A DNA stretch of 64,000 nt from JABCPH02 sp963524305 (GCA_963524305.1 CAURGH010000002.1:124001-188000), one strand, 5' to 3'; shown: positions 1 to 10,466, counted from the stretch's first letter. Notes: generated by a model not told the origin, from the letters alone. Numbers and translations: made by a program.

Positions 1-1
1 T

Positions 2-622
2 CCGTTGGGAATGTGGGCTGGAAGATATCAAAATTCAAAATTAGATAAAGTTGTAACATTTTACAATTATGTAAGTTATGCGATACCGACATTTATTTTT
101 TCACTTATTATGTTGTGGTTTTTTGGATACACATTAGGATGGTTTCCAACAACAGGATCTGTGAGTATTGGACTTGAACCGAACACATTTGAATATTTTG
201 TAGACAGAATCCACCACATTATATTACCAGCGATTACATATGCATTACTTGCAACAACAGGAACAATTCAATATTTGAGAAATGAAGTAATTGATGCAAA
301 AGGCTTGGAATATGTAAAAACAGCGAGAAGTAAAGGTGTGCCAGAAAATAAAGTTTATTCAAGACATATATTTAGAAATTCGATTTTACCAATAGCAGCA
401 TTTTTTGGATATACAATAACTGGATTGCTAAGTGGTTCAGTGTTTATTGAATTAATCTTTAATTATCCTGGAATGGGGCGATTATTTATATCATCAATAA
501 CAACGAGAGATTATAGTGTCGTTACGACATTAATTTTACTTTACGGATTTTTGACATTAGTTGGAAGTTTGCTTTCTGATATTATTTTGAGTATAGTTGA
601 TCCGAGAATAAGAATAGAATAG
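2..622 (+). CDS. Peptide/nickel ABC transporter permease (OppB/DppB type), 5' part missing
   Basis: This is the C-terminal 206 residues of an inner-membrane permease that, with its partner just downstream, would form the channel of a peptide importer. The reading frame is already open at the left edge, and the first visible residues (PLGMWAGRYQNSKLD) correspond to the middle of OppB-type proteins, so the true start lies outside the window. Hydrophobic membrane segments alternate with a cytoplasmic loop carrying the EAA-like stretch ending YVKTARSKGVPENKV, which docks the ATPase. The end (SIVDPRIRIE) is the usual DPR terminus of this family. The next gene starts ten bases after the stop, so they are co-transcribed. 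The substrate class, peptide or metal, cannot be decided. Confidence 0.9.
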   Translation, partial: PLGMWAGRYQNSKLDKVVTFYNYVSYAIPTFIFSLIMLWFFGYTLGWFPTTGSVSIGLEPNTFEYFVDRIHHIILPAITYALLATTGTIQYLRNEVIDAKGLEYVKTARSKGVPENKVYSRHIFRNSILPIAAFFGYTITGLLSGSVFIELIFNYPGMGRLFISSITTRDYSVVTTLILLYGFLTLVGSLLSDIILSIVDPRIRIE

Positions 623-631
623 GTGGTGTTT

Positions 632-1531
632 ATGAAAAAATTAAATGAAAAATCAGAGATGAAAAAGCATGAAAAGCCATCAGGATTTAATGTGATTATA
701 AGAGAAATAAAAAAAGATAAGTTGGCTTTGATTTCAGTATATGTGTTAGCGATATTATTTTTAGTGATTTTTATTGGAGCAGCACTTACTAATCAAGAAG
801 AAGTCATGAAAATAAGTTTATTGGATAAATATTCAAAACCAATGGAAGGATTTTGGCTAGGATCAGATTCAGGTGGAAGAGATATTTTAGGACAATTAGT
901 AATTGGAGCTAGAAATTCGATAATTATTGGGTTTACGATTACTTTGATAACTTCTGGAATTGGGATTGTTATAGGATTAGTTTCAGGATATTATGGTGGT
1001 CAAGTTGACAATGTAATAATGAGAATAATTGATTTTATAACTATTTTACCTACTTTGATGCTAATAATTGTATTTATAACAATTGTTCCAAAATATAGTA
1101 TTTTCTCATTTATTATAATAATGAGCTGTTTCTATTGGACAGGAATTGCAAGACTTATTAGAAGTAAAGCATTAACTGAAAGCAGAAAAGATTATGTAAA
1201 TGCTTCAAAAACAATGGGTACAAGTGATTTCAAAATAATTTTTAGAGAAATTTTGCCAAATTTGAGTTCATTAATAATTGTAAATTTAACGTTAGAATTT
1301 GCGGGAAATATTGGGATTGAAACAGGATTGAGCTTTTTGGGATTTGGTTTACCGCCAACTACACCGAGTTTGGGGACATTAGTTGGTTATGCGACAGATC
1401 CAGAAGTTTTATCTACTAAGTTATGGATATGGGTTCCAGCTTCAATTTTAATATTAGTAATGATGTTGTGTATAAACTATATAGGACAAGCTTTGAAGAG
1501 AGCAGCAGATGCACGACAAAGATTAGGATAG
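632..1531 (+). CDS. Peptide/nickel ABC transporter permease (OppC/DppC type)
   Basis: This is the second permease subunit, about 299 residues, with an N-terminal cytoplasmic tail, one membrane helix near residues 30-52, a periplasmic section containing the typical WLGSDSGGRDILGQLVIGAR signature, and the C-terminal permease core. The loop DYVNASKTMGTSDFKIIFREILPN is the conserved ATPase-docking segment. I chose the ATG at 632 because an AGGTGG ribosome site sits six bases before it; the two in-frame GTG codons at 623 and 626 overlap that site. It lies between the OppB-type permease and the binding lipoprotein, so these genes form one operon. ATPase subunits are not in the window. Confidence 0.92.
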   Translation: MKKLNEKSEMKKHEKPSGFNVIIREIKKDKLALISVYVLAILFLVIFIGAALTNQEEVMKISLLDKYSKPMEGFWLGSDSGGRDILGQLVIGARNSIIIGFTITLITSGIGIVIGLVSGYYGGQVDNVIMRIIDFITILPTLMLIIVFITIVPKYSIFSFIIIMSCFYWTGIARLIRSKALTESRKDYVNASKTMGTSDFKIIFREILPNLSSLIIVNLTLEFAGNIGIETGLSFLGFGLPPTTPSLGTLVGYATDPEVLSTKLWIWVPASILILVMMLCINYIGQALKRAADARQRLG

Positions 1532-1556
1532 TTTGTAGCGAAAGGAATGGAATAAA

Positions 1557-3341
1557 ATGAAAAATGTAAAATATTTGGGATTGCTAATGATTTTTTTAGT
1601 AATTTTATCAGCTTGTAGTCCTGGAAAGAAAAGAAGTGAACGTATTGGAGAAAAAGTTGAAAAAGTAAATTTTTCACTGGAAACAAAAAATAACGCTCCT
1701 GCAGTTGACGGATCCCCTTTAAGAGTCGCAATGGTAAAAGATGCTCCTTTAGTTGGAATCTTTGAAGAAACATTGTCAACAGATGGATATGATAGTGAAG
1801 TTAACAATACATTTATGAGTAATTCAATATTCGATGTAGATGAAAATTTTGAAGTAATCAATACAGGACTGGCAACGATGGATGTAGATGCAAACGCCAA
1901 AAAGGTAACAATTAAAATAAAAGATGGTGTAAAATGGAGTGACGGTCAACCGTTAGTGGCTGAAGATATCATTTATCCTTATGAAGTTGTAGGAAGTAAA
2001 GATTATACAGGGGTGCGATACGATACTGAAGCTAAAAAAATCGTTGGGATAGAAGATTATCATAATGAAAAAGCAAAAACAATTTCTGGAATTAAAAAAA
2101 TTAATGATAAAACAGTAGAAATCTCATTCAAAGAAATGGGATTTAGCGTTTATACTTTGGGAAATGGAATAATAGCAACTGCCATGCCAAAACATTATCT
2201 AAAAGATGTTCCAATAAAAGACTTAGTTTCTTCACCAAAGATAAGAACAAATATCGTAACATTAGGACCTTATGTTCCTACAAAAATGATTCAAGGAGAA
2301 AGTATTCAATTTAAAGCAAACCCTTATTATTTCAAGGGAAAAGCCAAAATTGAAAAAGTAGTATTGGAAGTAATAAATCAACAATCAATAATTGCAGCAT
2401 TGAAAACAGGTAGATACGATTATGTAATGTTTATGCCTGGAGATTTGTATGATTCACTAAAAGACTTGAAAAATACAGAAATTTTAGGAAGACAAGATTT
2501 ATACTATTCTTATTTAGGATTTAAATTAGGACATTTTGATAAAAATAAAGGTATTAATATCACTGATCCAAAAGCAAAAATGGGAGACAAAAAATTACGT
2601 CAAGCAATGGCATACGGATTAAATATAGACCAAATGGTTCAAACATTCTATTCGGGAATAAGAGAACGTGCAACTTCAATGGTTCCGCCAGTAATGACTA
2701 AATATTTTCCAAAAAATTTAAAAGGATATCCATATAATCCCAAAAAAGCTAAAGAGTTATTAGATGAAGCGGGTTATAAAGATATTAATGGAGATGGCTA
2801 CAGAGAAGATAAAAATGGTAAACCATTTGTAATAAAAATGGCTTCAATGTCAGGTGGAGATATCGCCGAACCTTTAGCACAATTTTATATCCAAAACTGG
2901 AAAGATATTGGATTAAAAGTAGTTTTAACAACTGGAAGATTAATTGAAATGAATACTTTTTATGATAAATTAGGAGCAGATGACAAGGATATTGACATAT
3001 TTTTTGCAGCATGGGGAGTTGGAAGCAGCTTGATTCCAAGTAGTACAGCTGGTAAAGATGCTCAATTTAATTATTCAAGATATGTTACCGAAGAAAATGA
3101 AAGATTAATGGATGATGTTGTAAGTCCAAAAACTTTAACAAATCCTAATTATAAAGCTGAAGCATATAAAAGATGGCAAGAATATTATATAGATCAAGCA
3201 GTTGTAGTGCCATTAACTTATAAATATGTAATTTATCCAGTAAATAAAAGATTAAAAAATGTTTACATAGGATATGATTCATCTAAATTAGGTAAAGATA
3301 TAAATAAATGGGAATTAACAGCGAAAAAACCTATCAGATAA
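1557..3341 (+). CDS. Peptide ABC transporter substrate-binding lipoprotein (SBP_bac_5 / OppA type)
   Basis: This is a 594-residue extracytoplasmic solute receptor. A signal peptide ends in a lipobox (LSAC), making Cys20 the likely lipid-modified first mature residue. The body has family-5 binding-protein hallmarks: an early VKWSDGQPLVAEDIIYPYE region, GPYVPTKMIQGE, a DKKLRQAMAYGLNIDQMV stretch, and YPYNPKKAKELLDEAGYKD toward the C-terminus. It follows the permease by 25 bases and completes the importer. The ligand cannot be read from sequence; oligopeptides are the most common ligand, but nickel or other solutes are possible. No convincing terminator follows within the 168-base gap to the next gene. 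Confidence 0.9.
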   Translation: MKNVKYLGLLMIFLVILSACSPGKKRSERIGEKVEKVNFSLETKNNAPAVDGSPLRVAMVKDAPLVGIFEETLSTDGYDSEVNNTFMSNSIFDVDENFEVINTGLATMDVDANAKKVTIKIKDGVKWSDGQPLVAEDIIYPYEVVGSKDYTGVRYDTEAKKIVGIEDYHNEKAKTISGIKKINDKTVEISFKEMGFSVYTLGNGIIATAMPKHYLKDVPIKDLVSSPKIRTNIVTLGPYVPTKMIQGESIQFKANPYYFKGKAKIEKVVLEVINQQSIIAALKTGRYDYVMFMPGDLYDSLKDLKNTEILGRQDLYYSYLGFKLGHFDKNKGINITDPKAKMGDKKLRQAMAYGLNIDQMVQTFYSGIRERATSMVPPVMTKYFPKNLKGYPYNPKKAKELLDEAGYKDINGDGYREDKNGKPFVIKMASMSGGDIAEPLAQFYIQNWKDIGLKVVLTTGRLIEMNTFYDKLGADDKDIDIFFAAWGVGSSLIPSSTAGKDAQFNYSRYVTEENERLMDDVVSPKTLTNPNYKAEAYKRWQEYYIDQAVVVPLTYKYVIYPVNKRLKNVYIGYDSSKLGKDINKWELTAKKPIR

Positions 3342-3509
3342 AAATATAAAAAATATATAATAAAATAAAAAAAATGCTTGATATTTTTTTAATTATAGTA
3401 TACTATTAGAAAGTACTGAAGTGAGTGTATTTAATTTTTAATATCTACAAGAGATAGTAAGTATATGAACTTATAGTAAACAATAAAAAAATTAGATAGG
3501 AGAGAGAAA

Positions 3510-5165
3510 ATGGGTGTAGGAACATCATTGAACACGCTTAACTGGCAACAAATTATTTTTAGTTTTTTAGGTGGACTAGGAATGTTTTTATTCTGTATAA
3601 AATATATGGGAGATGGATTACAATTAGCAGCAGGAGATAGATTGAAATACATCTTAGACAAATATACAACTTCTCCATTTTTGGGAGTTTTAGTTGGAAT
3701 ATTTGTAACAGTTCTAATACAATCAAGTTCAGGAACATCAGTTATTACAATTGGATTAGTAAGTGCAGGATTATTGACGTTAAGACAAGCTATTGGAATA
3801 ATAATGGGAGCGAATATAGGAACAACAGTAACATCATTTATAATTGGATTTAATATTTCACATTTTTCATTACCGATAATATTTTTAGGAGCAGCGTTAT
3901 TATTCTTTACAAAAGTAAAGACACTTAACAATGCTGGTCGTATTTTATTTGGATTTGGAGGAATTTTCTATGCGTTAACACTAATGTCTGGGGCAATGGA
4001 ACCATTAAAATATTTACCAGATTTTAGAGTATGGACAGTTAATTTGAGTAAAACTCCAATTTTAGGAGTATTTGTTGGAACATTAATTACAATGTTAGTT
4101 CAAGCATCAAGTGCAACAATAAGTATCTTACAAAATCTTTACCAAGAAGGATTAATTGATTTAAAAGGAGCATTGCCAGTTTTATTTGGAGATAATATCG
4201 GTACAACAATTACAGCAATAATTGCAGTAATTGGTTCAAATACATCAGCAAAAAGATTAGCAGCTTCACATGTAATGTTTAATGTAATTGGAACAGTAAT
4301 ATTTTTGATTTTATTAAGTCCTTTTTCTACATTCATTGGATTCATGCAAAAATTATTGCATCTAAACCCTAAAATGACAATAGCATTTTCTCATGGTACA
4401 TTTAATGCAGTTACAACGGTTTTATTATTCCCATTTATTGGAGCTTTGGAATATATTGTTGTTAAGTTGATTAAAGAGAAAAAAGAAGCGGAAAAAGATG
4501 TCTACACGGTTAAATATTTAGACCCAATGTTGATGGGAACACCAAGTATTGCATTGGGACAAGTAAAATTAGAATTGATTGAAATGACTAATTTCTCATT
4601 AGAAAACATAAAAGAATCAGTAGAGTTTTTCAATACAAGAGAGGAAAAATATTCTAAAGAAGTAGAAGAAAAGGAAGAAGTTATAAATTACATTGATCAA
4701 GAAATTACAAAATACTTGACAGGAATATTGAGAGAAAATCTTAATGATAAAGATGGAGAAGATGTTACAGCTTATTTAGATATGTGTAGAGATATTGAAA
4801 GAATCGGAGATCACGCAGCTGGAATAATTCGAGAAGTTAATTTAGGAATGAAAAAAAGTTTAAAATTCTCTAACTTAGTATATGAAGAAGTGGATACATT
4901 AACTAAAATTATAGTTAAAATGATAGAACTTTCAATCGAAGCAGTAAAAGATTCTAACAAAGAAAAAGCAATTGAAGTGTTAGATTTACATAATAAATTA
5001 TACACAAAAGATAAAGAAATAAGAAAAAAACACCAAAAAAGATTGAGTGCACAAGAATGTGAAATAAAATCAGGATTGTTGTACACAGATTTATTATTAC
5101 ATTTCACTAGAGTAGGAGATCATGCAAGAAATCTAGCAGAAAAAGTAATAAATGGAATGGTTTAG
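3510..5165 (+). CDS. Na/Pi cotransporter family protein with PhoU-like C-terminal domain
   Basis: This is a 551-residue membrane protein. Residues about 1-310 contain two inverted transporter repeats marked by QSSSGTSV near residue 70 and QASSATIS near residue 195, the sodium/phosphate cotransporter signature. Residues about 345-550 form a helical cytoplasmic PhoU-like domain with two DIERIGDHA / FTRVGDHARNLAE motifs. The likely role is sodium-driven phosphate transport, with the PhoU part controlling or sensing it, but bacterial members of this family are only partly characterised. A good AGGAGAGAG ribosome site precedes the ATG. A promoter probably lies around 3378-3404 (TTGATA and TATACT, spacing only 15). 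It converges on sbcC and shares a terminator with it. Confidence 0.88.
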   Translation: MGVGTSLNTLNWQQIIFSFLGGLGMFLFCIKYMGDGLQLAAGDRLKYILDKYTTSPFLGVLVGIFVTVLIQSSSGTSVITIGLVSAGLLTLRQAIGIIMGANIGTTVTSFIIGFNISHFSLPIIFLGAALLFFTKVKTLNNAGRILFGFGGIFYALTLMSGAMEPLKYLPDFRVWTVNLSKTPILGVFVGTLITMLVQASSATISILQNLYQEGLIDLKGALPVLFGDNIGTTITAIIAVIGSNTSAKRLAASHVMFNVIGTVIFLILLSPFSTFIGFMQKLLHLNPKMTIAFSHGTFNAVTTVLLFPFIGALEYIVVKLIKEKKEAEKDVYTVKYLDPMLMGTPSIALGQVKLELIEMTNFSLENIKESVEFFNTREEKYSKEVEEKEEVINYIDQEITKYLTGILRENLNDKDGEDVTAYLDMCRDIERIGDHAAGIIREVNLGMKKSLKFSNLVYEEVDTLTKIIVKMIELSIEAVKDSNKEKAIEVLDLHNKLYTKDKEIRKKHQKRLSAQECEIKSGLLYTDLLLHFTRVGDHARNLAEKVINGMV

Positions 5166-5185
5166 TATTTGATAGAATATAAAAT

Positions 5186-5226
5186 AAAACTATCTTGTGA
5201 AAGTTATTTTACAAGATAGTTTTTTA
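5186..5226. terminator. Bidirectional intrinsic terminator between the Na/Pi transporter and sbcC
   Basis: A stem formed by AAACTATCTTGT and ACAAGATAGTTT is flanked by A-rich sequence on the left and a T-run on the right, so it can stop transcription from both converging genes. Confidence 0.85.
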
Positions 5227-5255
5227 TTTCCAGTTAAATTTTAAATTAATTTAAA

Positions 5256-8200
5256 TTAGCCAACAATATTTGCAGTACTAGTTCCGTCAGTAGATTTTGT
5301 TACAATAATTTGCTTATCAATCCGAGTTTTTAACTCTTCAACGTGAGAAATAATACCAATAAGTTTGTTTTCATCTGATAATTTTATAAGTGCATCAATT
5401 GCTGTTTTTAAGGTATCTTCGTCAAGTGTACCGAATCCTTCGTCAATAAACATAGTATCAAGCTGTATTCCTCCTGACATTGATTGTATTTCATCAGAAA
5501 ATCCTAGAGCAAGTGACAGAGAAGCCATGAATGATTCACCACCAGAAAGCGTTCTAACATTTCGAGTTGTGTCATTATAATGATCGATAATTTCTAGCTC
5601 TAATCCACTTTTTGATTTTGCATCTTTAGCTTCTTCTTCCCTTTTTAACTCATATTGAGCATTTGACATAATCATAAATCTCAAATTGGCTCTAGCTATA
5701 ACTCTTTCAAAATATTTCATTTGAATATAAGTTTCAAAAGTAATTTTATCTTTTCCATTAATTGTACCTTTTGTAGTTGCTGAAAGAGCCTGTATTAAAC
5801 GATGTTTTTTTTCTATTTCCGATAATTTTTTAGATTGTTTTCCAATTTCATTTAATAATTTTTCATTAGCAATCAAATTAAACTTATTCTTATCAAATTT
5901 CTCTTTATGTTCTGTAAATTCCAAATCAATTTCTTTCTGTTGCTCTAAAAGTTCGTTTTTATCTTTAAAAGAACGATTTTGAATATCCAATTTTAAATTT
6001 GAAATTTCTCCTTTAAGAGTTGCTAATTTTATTTGCAAATTATTTGAAATTTCCTTTTCACTATTAATTTTATTTTCAGTTTTTAAAATATTATTTTTTA
6101 GATCATTAATTTTTGTCAAAGAAACAGTTTCATCTTTAAATTCTAATGATAACGAATCATTCATTTCAGTTAAATCCTTATTTAGAAGATTCAATCGTGT
6201 TTTAATTGCAACTTGCTCAGATTCATTTTCCTTAATAAAATTGGAAATTTCATTAACTTTTTCTTCAATTTTTGGAAATTCTTCTTCTAATTTTTTAAAT
6301 ATATTAACATTTATTTCTTCAGATTCAATATTTCTATTAACCAAATCTAATTGTTCAGACAAATTCTGTTCTTTAGTATTCACCAATTTCTCAACAGAAT
6401 CAATACAATTTCTCAAATTATTGGTAGAATCTAACTCCTCATTTTTTATTTGAGAATCTGAAACTAAATTAGTATTTTCATAAATTGATTTAGAAATAAT
6501 TCTAATATTTTCCTCTAACTTAATCTTCTGATTTTCGAGCATTTTTTTATCGTTATCAAGTGAATTTAACGTTTCGCTTTTAGTCTTTAATTCTTTATTG
6601 AACGATTGAATTTCTTTCTCAATTTTTTCCTTTTCAATTTTTCTTTTATTTTCTTTATCTGTCAAATTTTGAATTTCAGTTAATTGATTTTCCAAAATTG
6701 TATTTTGTTCCTCAATCCAATTTTCCACGTTTTCAAATTCAATTTTTTCATTATTTAACACTTTTTCAAAAGATTTTTTTCTATCTTCAAGTTTTCCTTT
6801 TATTCCAGAACAAATTTCACTTTGAGATTTTACCTCATTAGAAAGAGATAAAGCCTCATTTTCTATCTTTTCAATTTCATTTTTATCAAGATTCAAAATA
6901 TCTTCTTTTGAAAGTATTTTAGCTGGATGTGGATGCGATGTTGAACCACAAACAGGACATTTTTCCCCTTCGACTAATTGTTGAGCGAGAATACCAGCTT
7001 GATTATCATTATAATTTTTTCTCATTTTTTTAGCAAGAGAATATTTCTGATCATATTTTTCAGAAATTTCAGTATATTTTTTTTGTTCATTTTCTAATTC
7101 TACATTTAAATTTTTTATTTCAGAATATAAATCTTTATAAGAGTTTATATTTTGAATTCTAGAATTGTAATTGATTTTTTCAATTTCTATTTTGTTCTCA
7201 TTTTTTTGAATATCATTAAAAGTTAACAGTTGATTATTTTTATTTTCAATATTCTTTTCCAAAGAACCAATTTCATTTTTTAAAGAACTAATATCAAAAT
7301 TAAATTTTTCAGTTTTTTTATTAGTTTTTTCCAACTCAATATTTTTAGAATTATAGTCAGAAATATAATTTTTAAAAGTTGATAATTCTTTAAATTCTAA
7401 TTCTAAATTATTTTTCTCATGAATAAATTCTTGCAATTTCATATTAGAGTTTTTCAATTTTTCTTTATCATTTTTATTTTTATTTAATAGTAAAATTTGA
7501 TTATTTTTTTGAGTTTCTAAATCCATTTTTTCAGAAATTTTTATTTCAAGTGAATCATTTTCTTCAGAAATTTTCTTTTTTTGATTAGAAATTTTTTTAT
7601 AAATCTCTAAATCTTTTTCAATAGAGTTAATTTTATCAGTATCATTCTGAATTGATTTCTGTAATTCTGGATGAAGTAAAATCAAATCTTTATAAATTTT
7701 AACATCTTTATTTACAATTTCAAATTCACTATTTTTCTGTTCTAACTGTGATTTTTTATTTTCAACTTCTTGTGCTTCATTCAAGGCTAATAAATTTTCG
7801 TCTTTTTTTGTTTGAATCTCATTATATTTACGAGAATAAACATCATTTTTCTTTTTTTGAAAATCAATAACTTTTTGTAAAAATTCTTGAAAAGAAATCT
7901 GAATTTTATCTTTATAGTCTGGAAATTTTTCAAAAAATTCTTCATTTTCATCAAATGAGATATCTTCTTTAGAATCATTCAAAGTATCTGTTAGAGATTT
8001 ATATTGATTTTTATATTTTTCATTCAATTCATCAAGTTTTTTTTCAAAAAATTCGTATTTTTCAGTATTAAAAATTTTTCTAAAGATTTTGCTTCTTTCT
8101 TTTGTGTCTGCAAGTAAAATTTTCATAAAATCACCCTGAGCAATCATACAAATTTGTTTAAATTGTTCTTGAGTAATTCCTAAAATTTCTTCAACTTTCT

Positions 8201-8603
8201 TGTTAACATTTTTTTCACTCTTATCTATTATTTTTCCATCTGGCAAAGTTAAAGTGGCATTCGCATTTTGTTTTGTAGTTAGGTTTTTACCCCTCTTTGC
8301 AAATCTTTCATATTCAGGATTTCTTCTGATTGCATATTTTTTATCTCTATAAAGAAATTCTAATTCAACAAATGTTTCAGTTGATAAATCAGAATATTTT
8401 GAACGTAGCATTTTTCCATCACGATTTTCACCACTAGCTTCTCCAAAAAGTGCAAAATTTATCGCATCAAAAATAGTAGTTTTTCCAGCACCAGTATCTC
8501 CTGTGATTAAATAAATACCATAATTTCCCAATTTTTCTAAATCGAATACTTGCTCCTTAGCATAAGGCCCAAAGCCAGAAACAGTTAATTTTAAAGGTCT
8601 CAT
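5256..8603 (-). CDS. sbcC: Exonuclease subunit SbcC (Rad50-like ATPase)
   Basis: This is a 1115-residue SMC-like ATPase that partners SbcD in a nuclease that opens DNA hairpins and trims blocked ends. The N-terminus has the Walker A loop GDTGAGKTT. Two very long, lysine/glutamate-rich coiled-coil arms flank the zinc hook CPVCG (Cys549, Cys552), where two molecules join. The C-terminal head has the ABC signature LSGGESF and the Walker B FIDEGFGTLDED. It starts directly after the sbcD stop codon with no gap, with a GGGAGG ribosome site inside the end of sbcD, so the two are translationally coupled. The arms are extremely A/T-rich in coding, which is expected for this composition and not a sign of transfer. 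Confidence 0.97.
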   Translation of the reverse strand: MRPLKLTVSGFGPYAKEQVFDLEKLGNYGIYLITGDTGAGKTTIFDAINFALFGEASGENRDGKMLRSKYSDLSTETFVELEFLYRDKKYAIRRNPEYERFAKRGKNLTTKQNANATLTLPDGKIIDKSEKNVNKKVEEILGITQEQFKQICMIAQGDFMKILLADTKERSKIFRKIFNTEKYEFFEKKLDELNEKYKNQYKSLTDTLNDSKEDISFDENEEFFEKFPDYKDKIQISFQEFLQKVIDFQKKKNDVYSRKYNEIQTKKDENLLALNEAQEVENKKSQLEQKNSEFEIVNKDVKIYKDLILLHPELQKSIQNDTDKINSIEKDLEIYKKISNQKKKISEENDSLEIKISEKMDLETQKNNQILLLNKNKNDKEKLKNSNMKLQEFIHEKNNLELEFKELSTFKNYISDYNSKNIELEKTNKKTEKFNFDISSLKNEIGSLEKNIENKNNQLLTFNDIQKNENKIEIEKINYNSRIQNINSYKDLYSEIKNLNVELENEQKKYTEISEKYDQKYSLAKKMRKNYNDNQAGILAQQLVEGEKCPVCGSTSHPHPAKILSKEDILNLDKNEIEKIENEALSLSNEVKSQSEICSGIKGKLEDRKKSFEKVLNNEKIEFENVENWIEEQNTILENQLTEIQNLTDKENKRKIEKEKIEKEIQSFNKELKTKSETLNSLDNDKKMLENQKIKLEENIRIISKSIYENTNLVSDSQIKNEELDSTNNLRNCIDSVEKLVNTKEQNLSEQLDLVNRNIESEEINVNIFKKLEEEFPKIEEKVNEISNFIKENESEQVAIKTRLNLLNKDLTEMNDSLSLEFKDETVSLTKINDLKNNILKTENKINSEKEISNNLQIKLATLKGEISNLKLDIQNRSFKDKNELLEQQKEIDLEFTEHKEKFDKNKFNLIANEKLLNEIGKQSKKLSEIEKKHRLIQALSATTKGTINGKDKITFETYIQMKYFERVIARANLRFMIMSNAQYELKREEEAKDAKSKSGLELEIIDHYNDTTRNVRTLSGGESFMASLSLALGFSDEIQSMSGGIQLDTMFIDEGFGTLDEDTLKTAIDALIKLSDENKLIGIISHVEELKTRIDKQIIVTKSTDGTSTANIVG

Positions 8604-9740
8604 TTATTTTTCCTCCCAAACTTCTTCCATTATTTTTTTTATAATTTCCTTTTGTTCATCGTTCATTTCTTGATTATTTTGTAATTTATAAAATTCTGAA
8701 AAAATTTCTAATGGATTTTTATTTTCGATAACCATGTCGTCTAAATTTATATTTTTAGATTCACGAGTTCTTATGTTATCATATTCTAATTTCATAATAT
8801 TTTTGTAAATAACTCGCAATTTCTGTATAGCATCAGGCACATTAAATTCATCAGTCAAAGTAACATGAATATAATCGTCAGTGTTAGTATTTTCATAGTT
8901 AGTTTTTGTAGTTAATTCTTCGTAAGTACCCCTTATTTTACGCATATCTCTTTCAGGAATAAGAGGAATCGTATGTAAATTAAAGTCTTCTTTTGAATTA
9001 ATTTCTATTATTGAAACAGATTTTGTATCATTAACTTCGGAAAATGAGTATTTTAAAGGTGTACCACAATAACGAATTTTCTCTGTACCAATTTTTTGAG
9101 GTCTATGAATATGCCCAAGAGCGACATAATCAAAATCCTTAAAAACAGAAGCATCAACATTGTCAAGCCCTCCAACACTAATTTCTTCAGATTCAGTTCG
9201 ACTAGCCCCTGTCACAAACTGGTGTGCAATCAAAATATTTATTTCAGAAGTGTTGAGTTTTAAATTGTCGATAACAACACTTATTGCATCAGTATAAGAT
9301 TCAATTTTTTCATCTGGGAAAAATCGTTTAACGTGATTAGGTTTCACAAATGGCAAAAGATAAAAATTGGCACTTCCAAAATCATCTTTTAGAGTGTATT
9401 TTGAAATTTTTCCATTATAAACTGGTGAAATATAAATTTTTCCCATCGCCATAAGACTTGAACCAAAAGCCAATCTTTCAGCAGAATCATGATTTCCGCT
9501 AATTATAAAAGTAGTTGTTTTTCGCTTAGAAATATTCGATATAAAGCTATCCAGCAATTCCACTGCTTCAATAGATGGGACTTGCTTATCATAAACATCC
9601 CCTGCAATTATTACCGCATCAGGCTTTTCCTTATCAATAATTTCTAAAATTTGATTTAAAATATATTTTTGATCATCAATCATTGAAAATTCATTGACTC
9701 TTTTTCCAATGTGTAAATCAGCTAAATGAATTATTTTCAC
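8604..9740 (-). CDS. sbcD: Exonuclease subunit SbcD (Mre11-like nuclease)
   Basis: This is a 378-residue metallophosphoesterase-type nuclease. The metal-binding motifs appear in order: LADLHIGK at the N-terminus, GDVYD, SGNHDS and GHIHRP. It cuts DNA ends and hairpins when driven by the SbcC ATPase encoded immediately downstream. The likely -10 element on this strand is a TATAAT at 9791-9786. The divergent gene at 9895 has its own promoter some 60 bases away, so the 154-base gap is a divergent promoter region. Confidence 0.97.
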   Translation of the reverse strand: MKIIHLADLHIGKRVNEFSMIDDQKYILNQILEIIDKEKPDAVIIAGDVYDKQVPSIEAVELLDSFISNISKRKTTTFIISGNHDSAERLAFGSSLMAMGKIYISPVYNGKISKYTLKDDFGSANFYLLPFVKPNHVKRFFPDEKIESYTDAISVVIDNLKLNTSEINILIAHQFVTGASRTESEEISVGGLDNVDASVFKDFDYVALGHIHRPQKIGTEKIRYCGTPLKYSFSEVNDTKSVSIIEINSKEDFNLHTIPLIPERDMRKIRGTYEELTTKTNYENTNTDDYIHVTLTDEFNVPDAIQKLRVIYKNIMKLEYDNIRTRESKNINLDDMVIENKNPLEIFSEFYKLQNNQEMNDEQKEIIKKIMEEVWEEK

Positions 9741-9847
9741 TGTAAATCCCCTCTTTTCATTAAAATTTTTTAAATGTTACAAAAATATTATACTATAAAA
9801 TTAAGAAATGATAAACAAAAAAATAAATAGCGATACAGTAAAAATTT

Positions 9848-9856
9848 TGGTATAAT
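9848..9856 (+). promoter_or_regulatory. Extended -10 promoter of the 9895 gene
   Basis: The sequence TGGTATAAT is an extended -10 element; no clear -35 is present, as is common for extended -10 promoters. It lies about 40 bases before the start codon. Confidence 0.5.
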
Positions 9857-9894
9857 TTAAAATATGAAAAAGAAAAAAAGGAGAATAGGAGTTT

Positions 9895-10359
9895 ATGAAA
9901 AAAGTATTGATATTGAGTATGTTTTTAGGAAGTTTGAGCAGTTTTGCGTTAGGATATGATTTACCGTTTACGAATGATGGAAAATTTTATGAGGAAAAAT
10001 TGTTAAATAGGAAAATAAGTACTGAAGATACAACTTTAAAAATAGAAAAGTTGTCAGATCAAAAATATAAAGTTGTATATTATAATGATTTTGAAACAGG
10101 AGAAAAGACTGATAAACCAACATTTTCAGTAGATGCAGTAAAAATTAAAAATATGATATGTGACGATACGGATGTTTGCATTGCATATGATACAAAATTG
10201 AATAGAGCTGCATTTGTAGATAAAGATACAAATAAAATTATTTTTCCTGAAGTATTAGATAGCGATAATGGAAAAACAGAGAAAATTTTAGAAAAATTGT
10301 ATCCAAATGATTTTGGAAAGGCTAAAAATGATGATGTTGAATCTGGAGTAGAGCGTTAA
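9895..10359 (+). CDS. Small secreted protein of unknown function
   Basis: This 154-residue protein begins with a signal peptide (MKKVLILSMFLGSLSSFALG, cleavage probably near residue 20) and has no further membrane segment, so it is probably periplasmic. The mature part is acidic and lysine-rich with two cysteines close together (MICDDTDVC), which could form a disulfide. I do not recognise a family. A ribosome site (AGGAGAATAGGAG) precedes the ATG. It has its own promoter and is followed by about 100 bases before the next gene, so it may be monocistronic. Confidence 0.75.
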   Translation: MKKVLILSMFLGSLSSFALGYDLPFTNDGKFYEEKLLNRKISTEDTTLKIEKLSDQKYKVVYYNDFETGEKTDKPTFSVDAVKIKNMICDDTDVCIAYDTKLNRAAFVDKDTNKIIFPEVLDSDNGKTEKILEKLYPNDFGKAKNDDVESGVER

Positions 10360-10466
10360 AAGTATGAGAAATCGTAGGATAGTCAGTTGAATGAAATTAA
10401 TTGACTATACAAACAAAATATGATTAAATATATTTGTGAATTACTTTAGCTTGAAGGAGGACAAAA

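Noticed and set aside
5256..8603. Low-complexity AT-rich sequence with repeated AATTTTT words
   Set aside because: This is the coding of the lysine/glutamate-rich coiled-coil arms of SbcC read on the minus strand.
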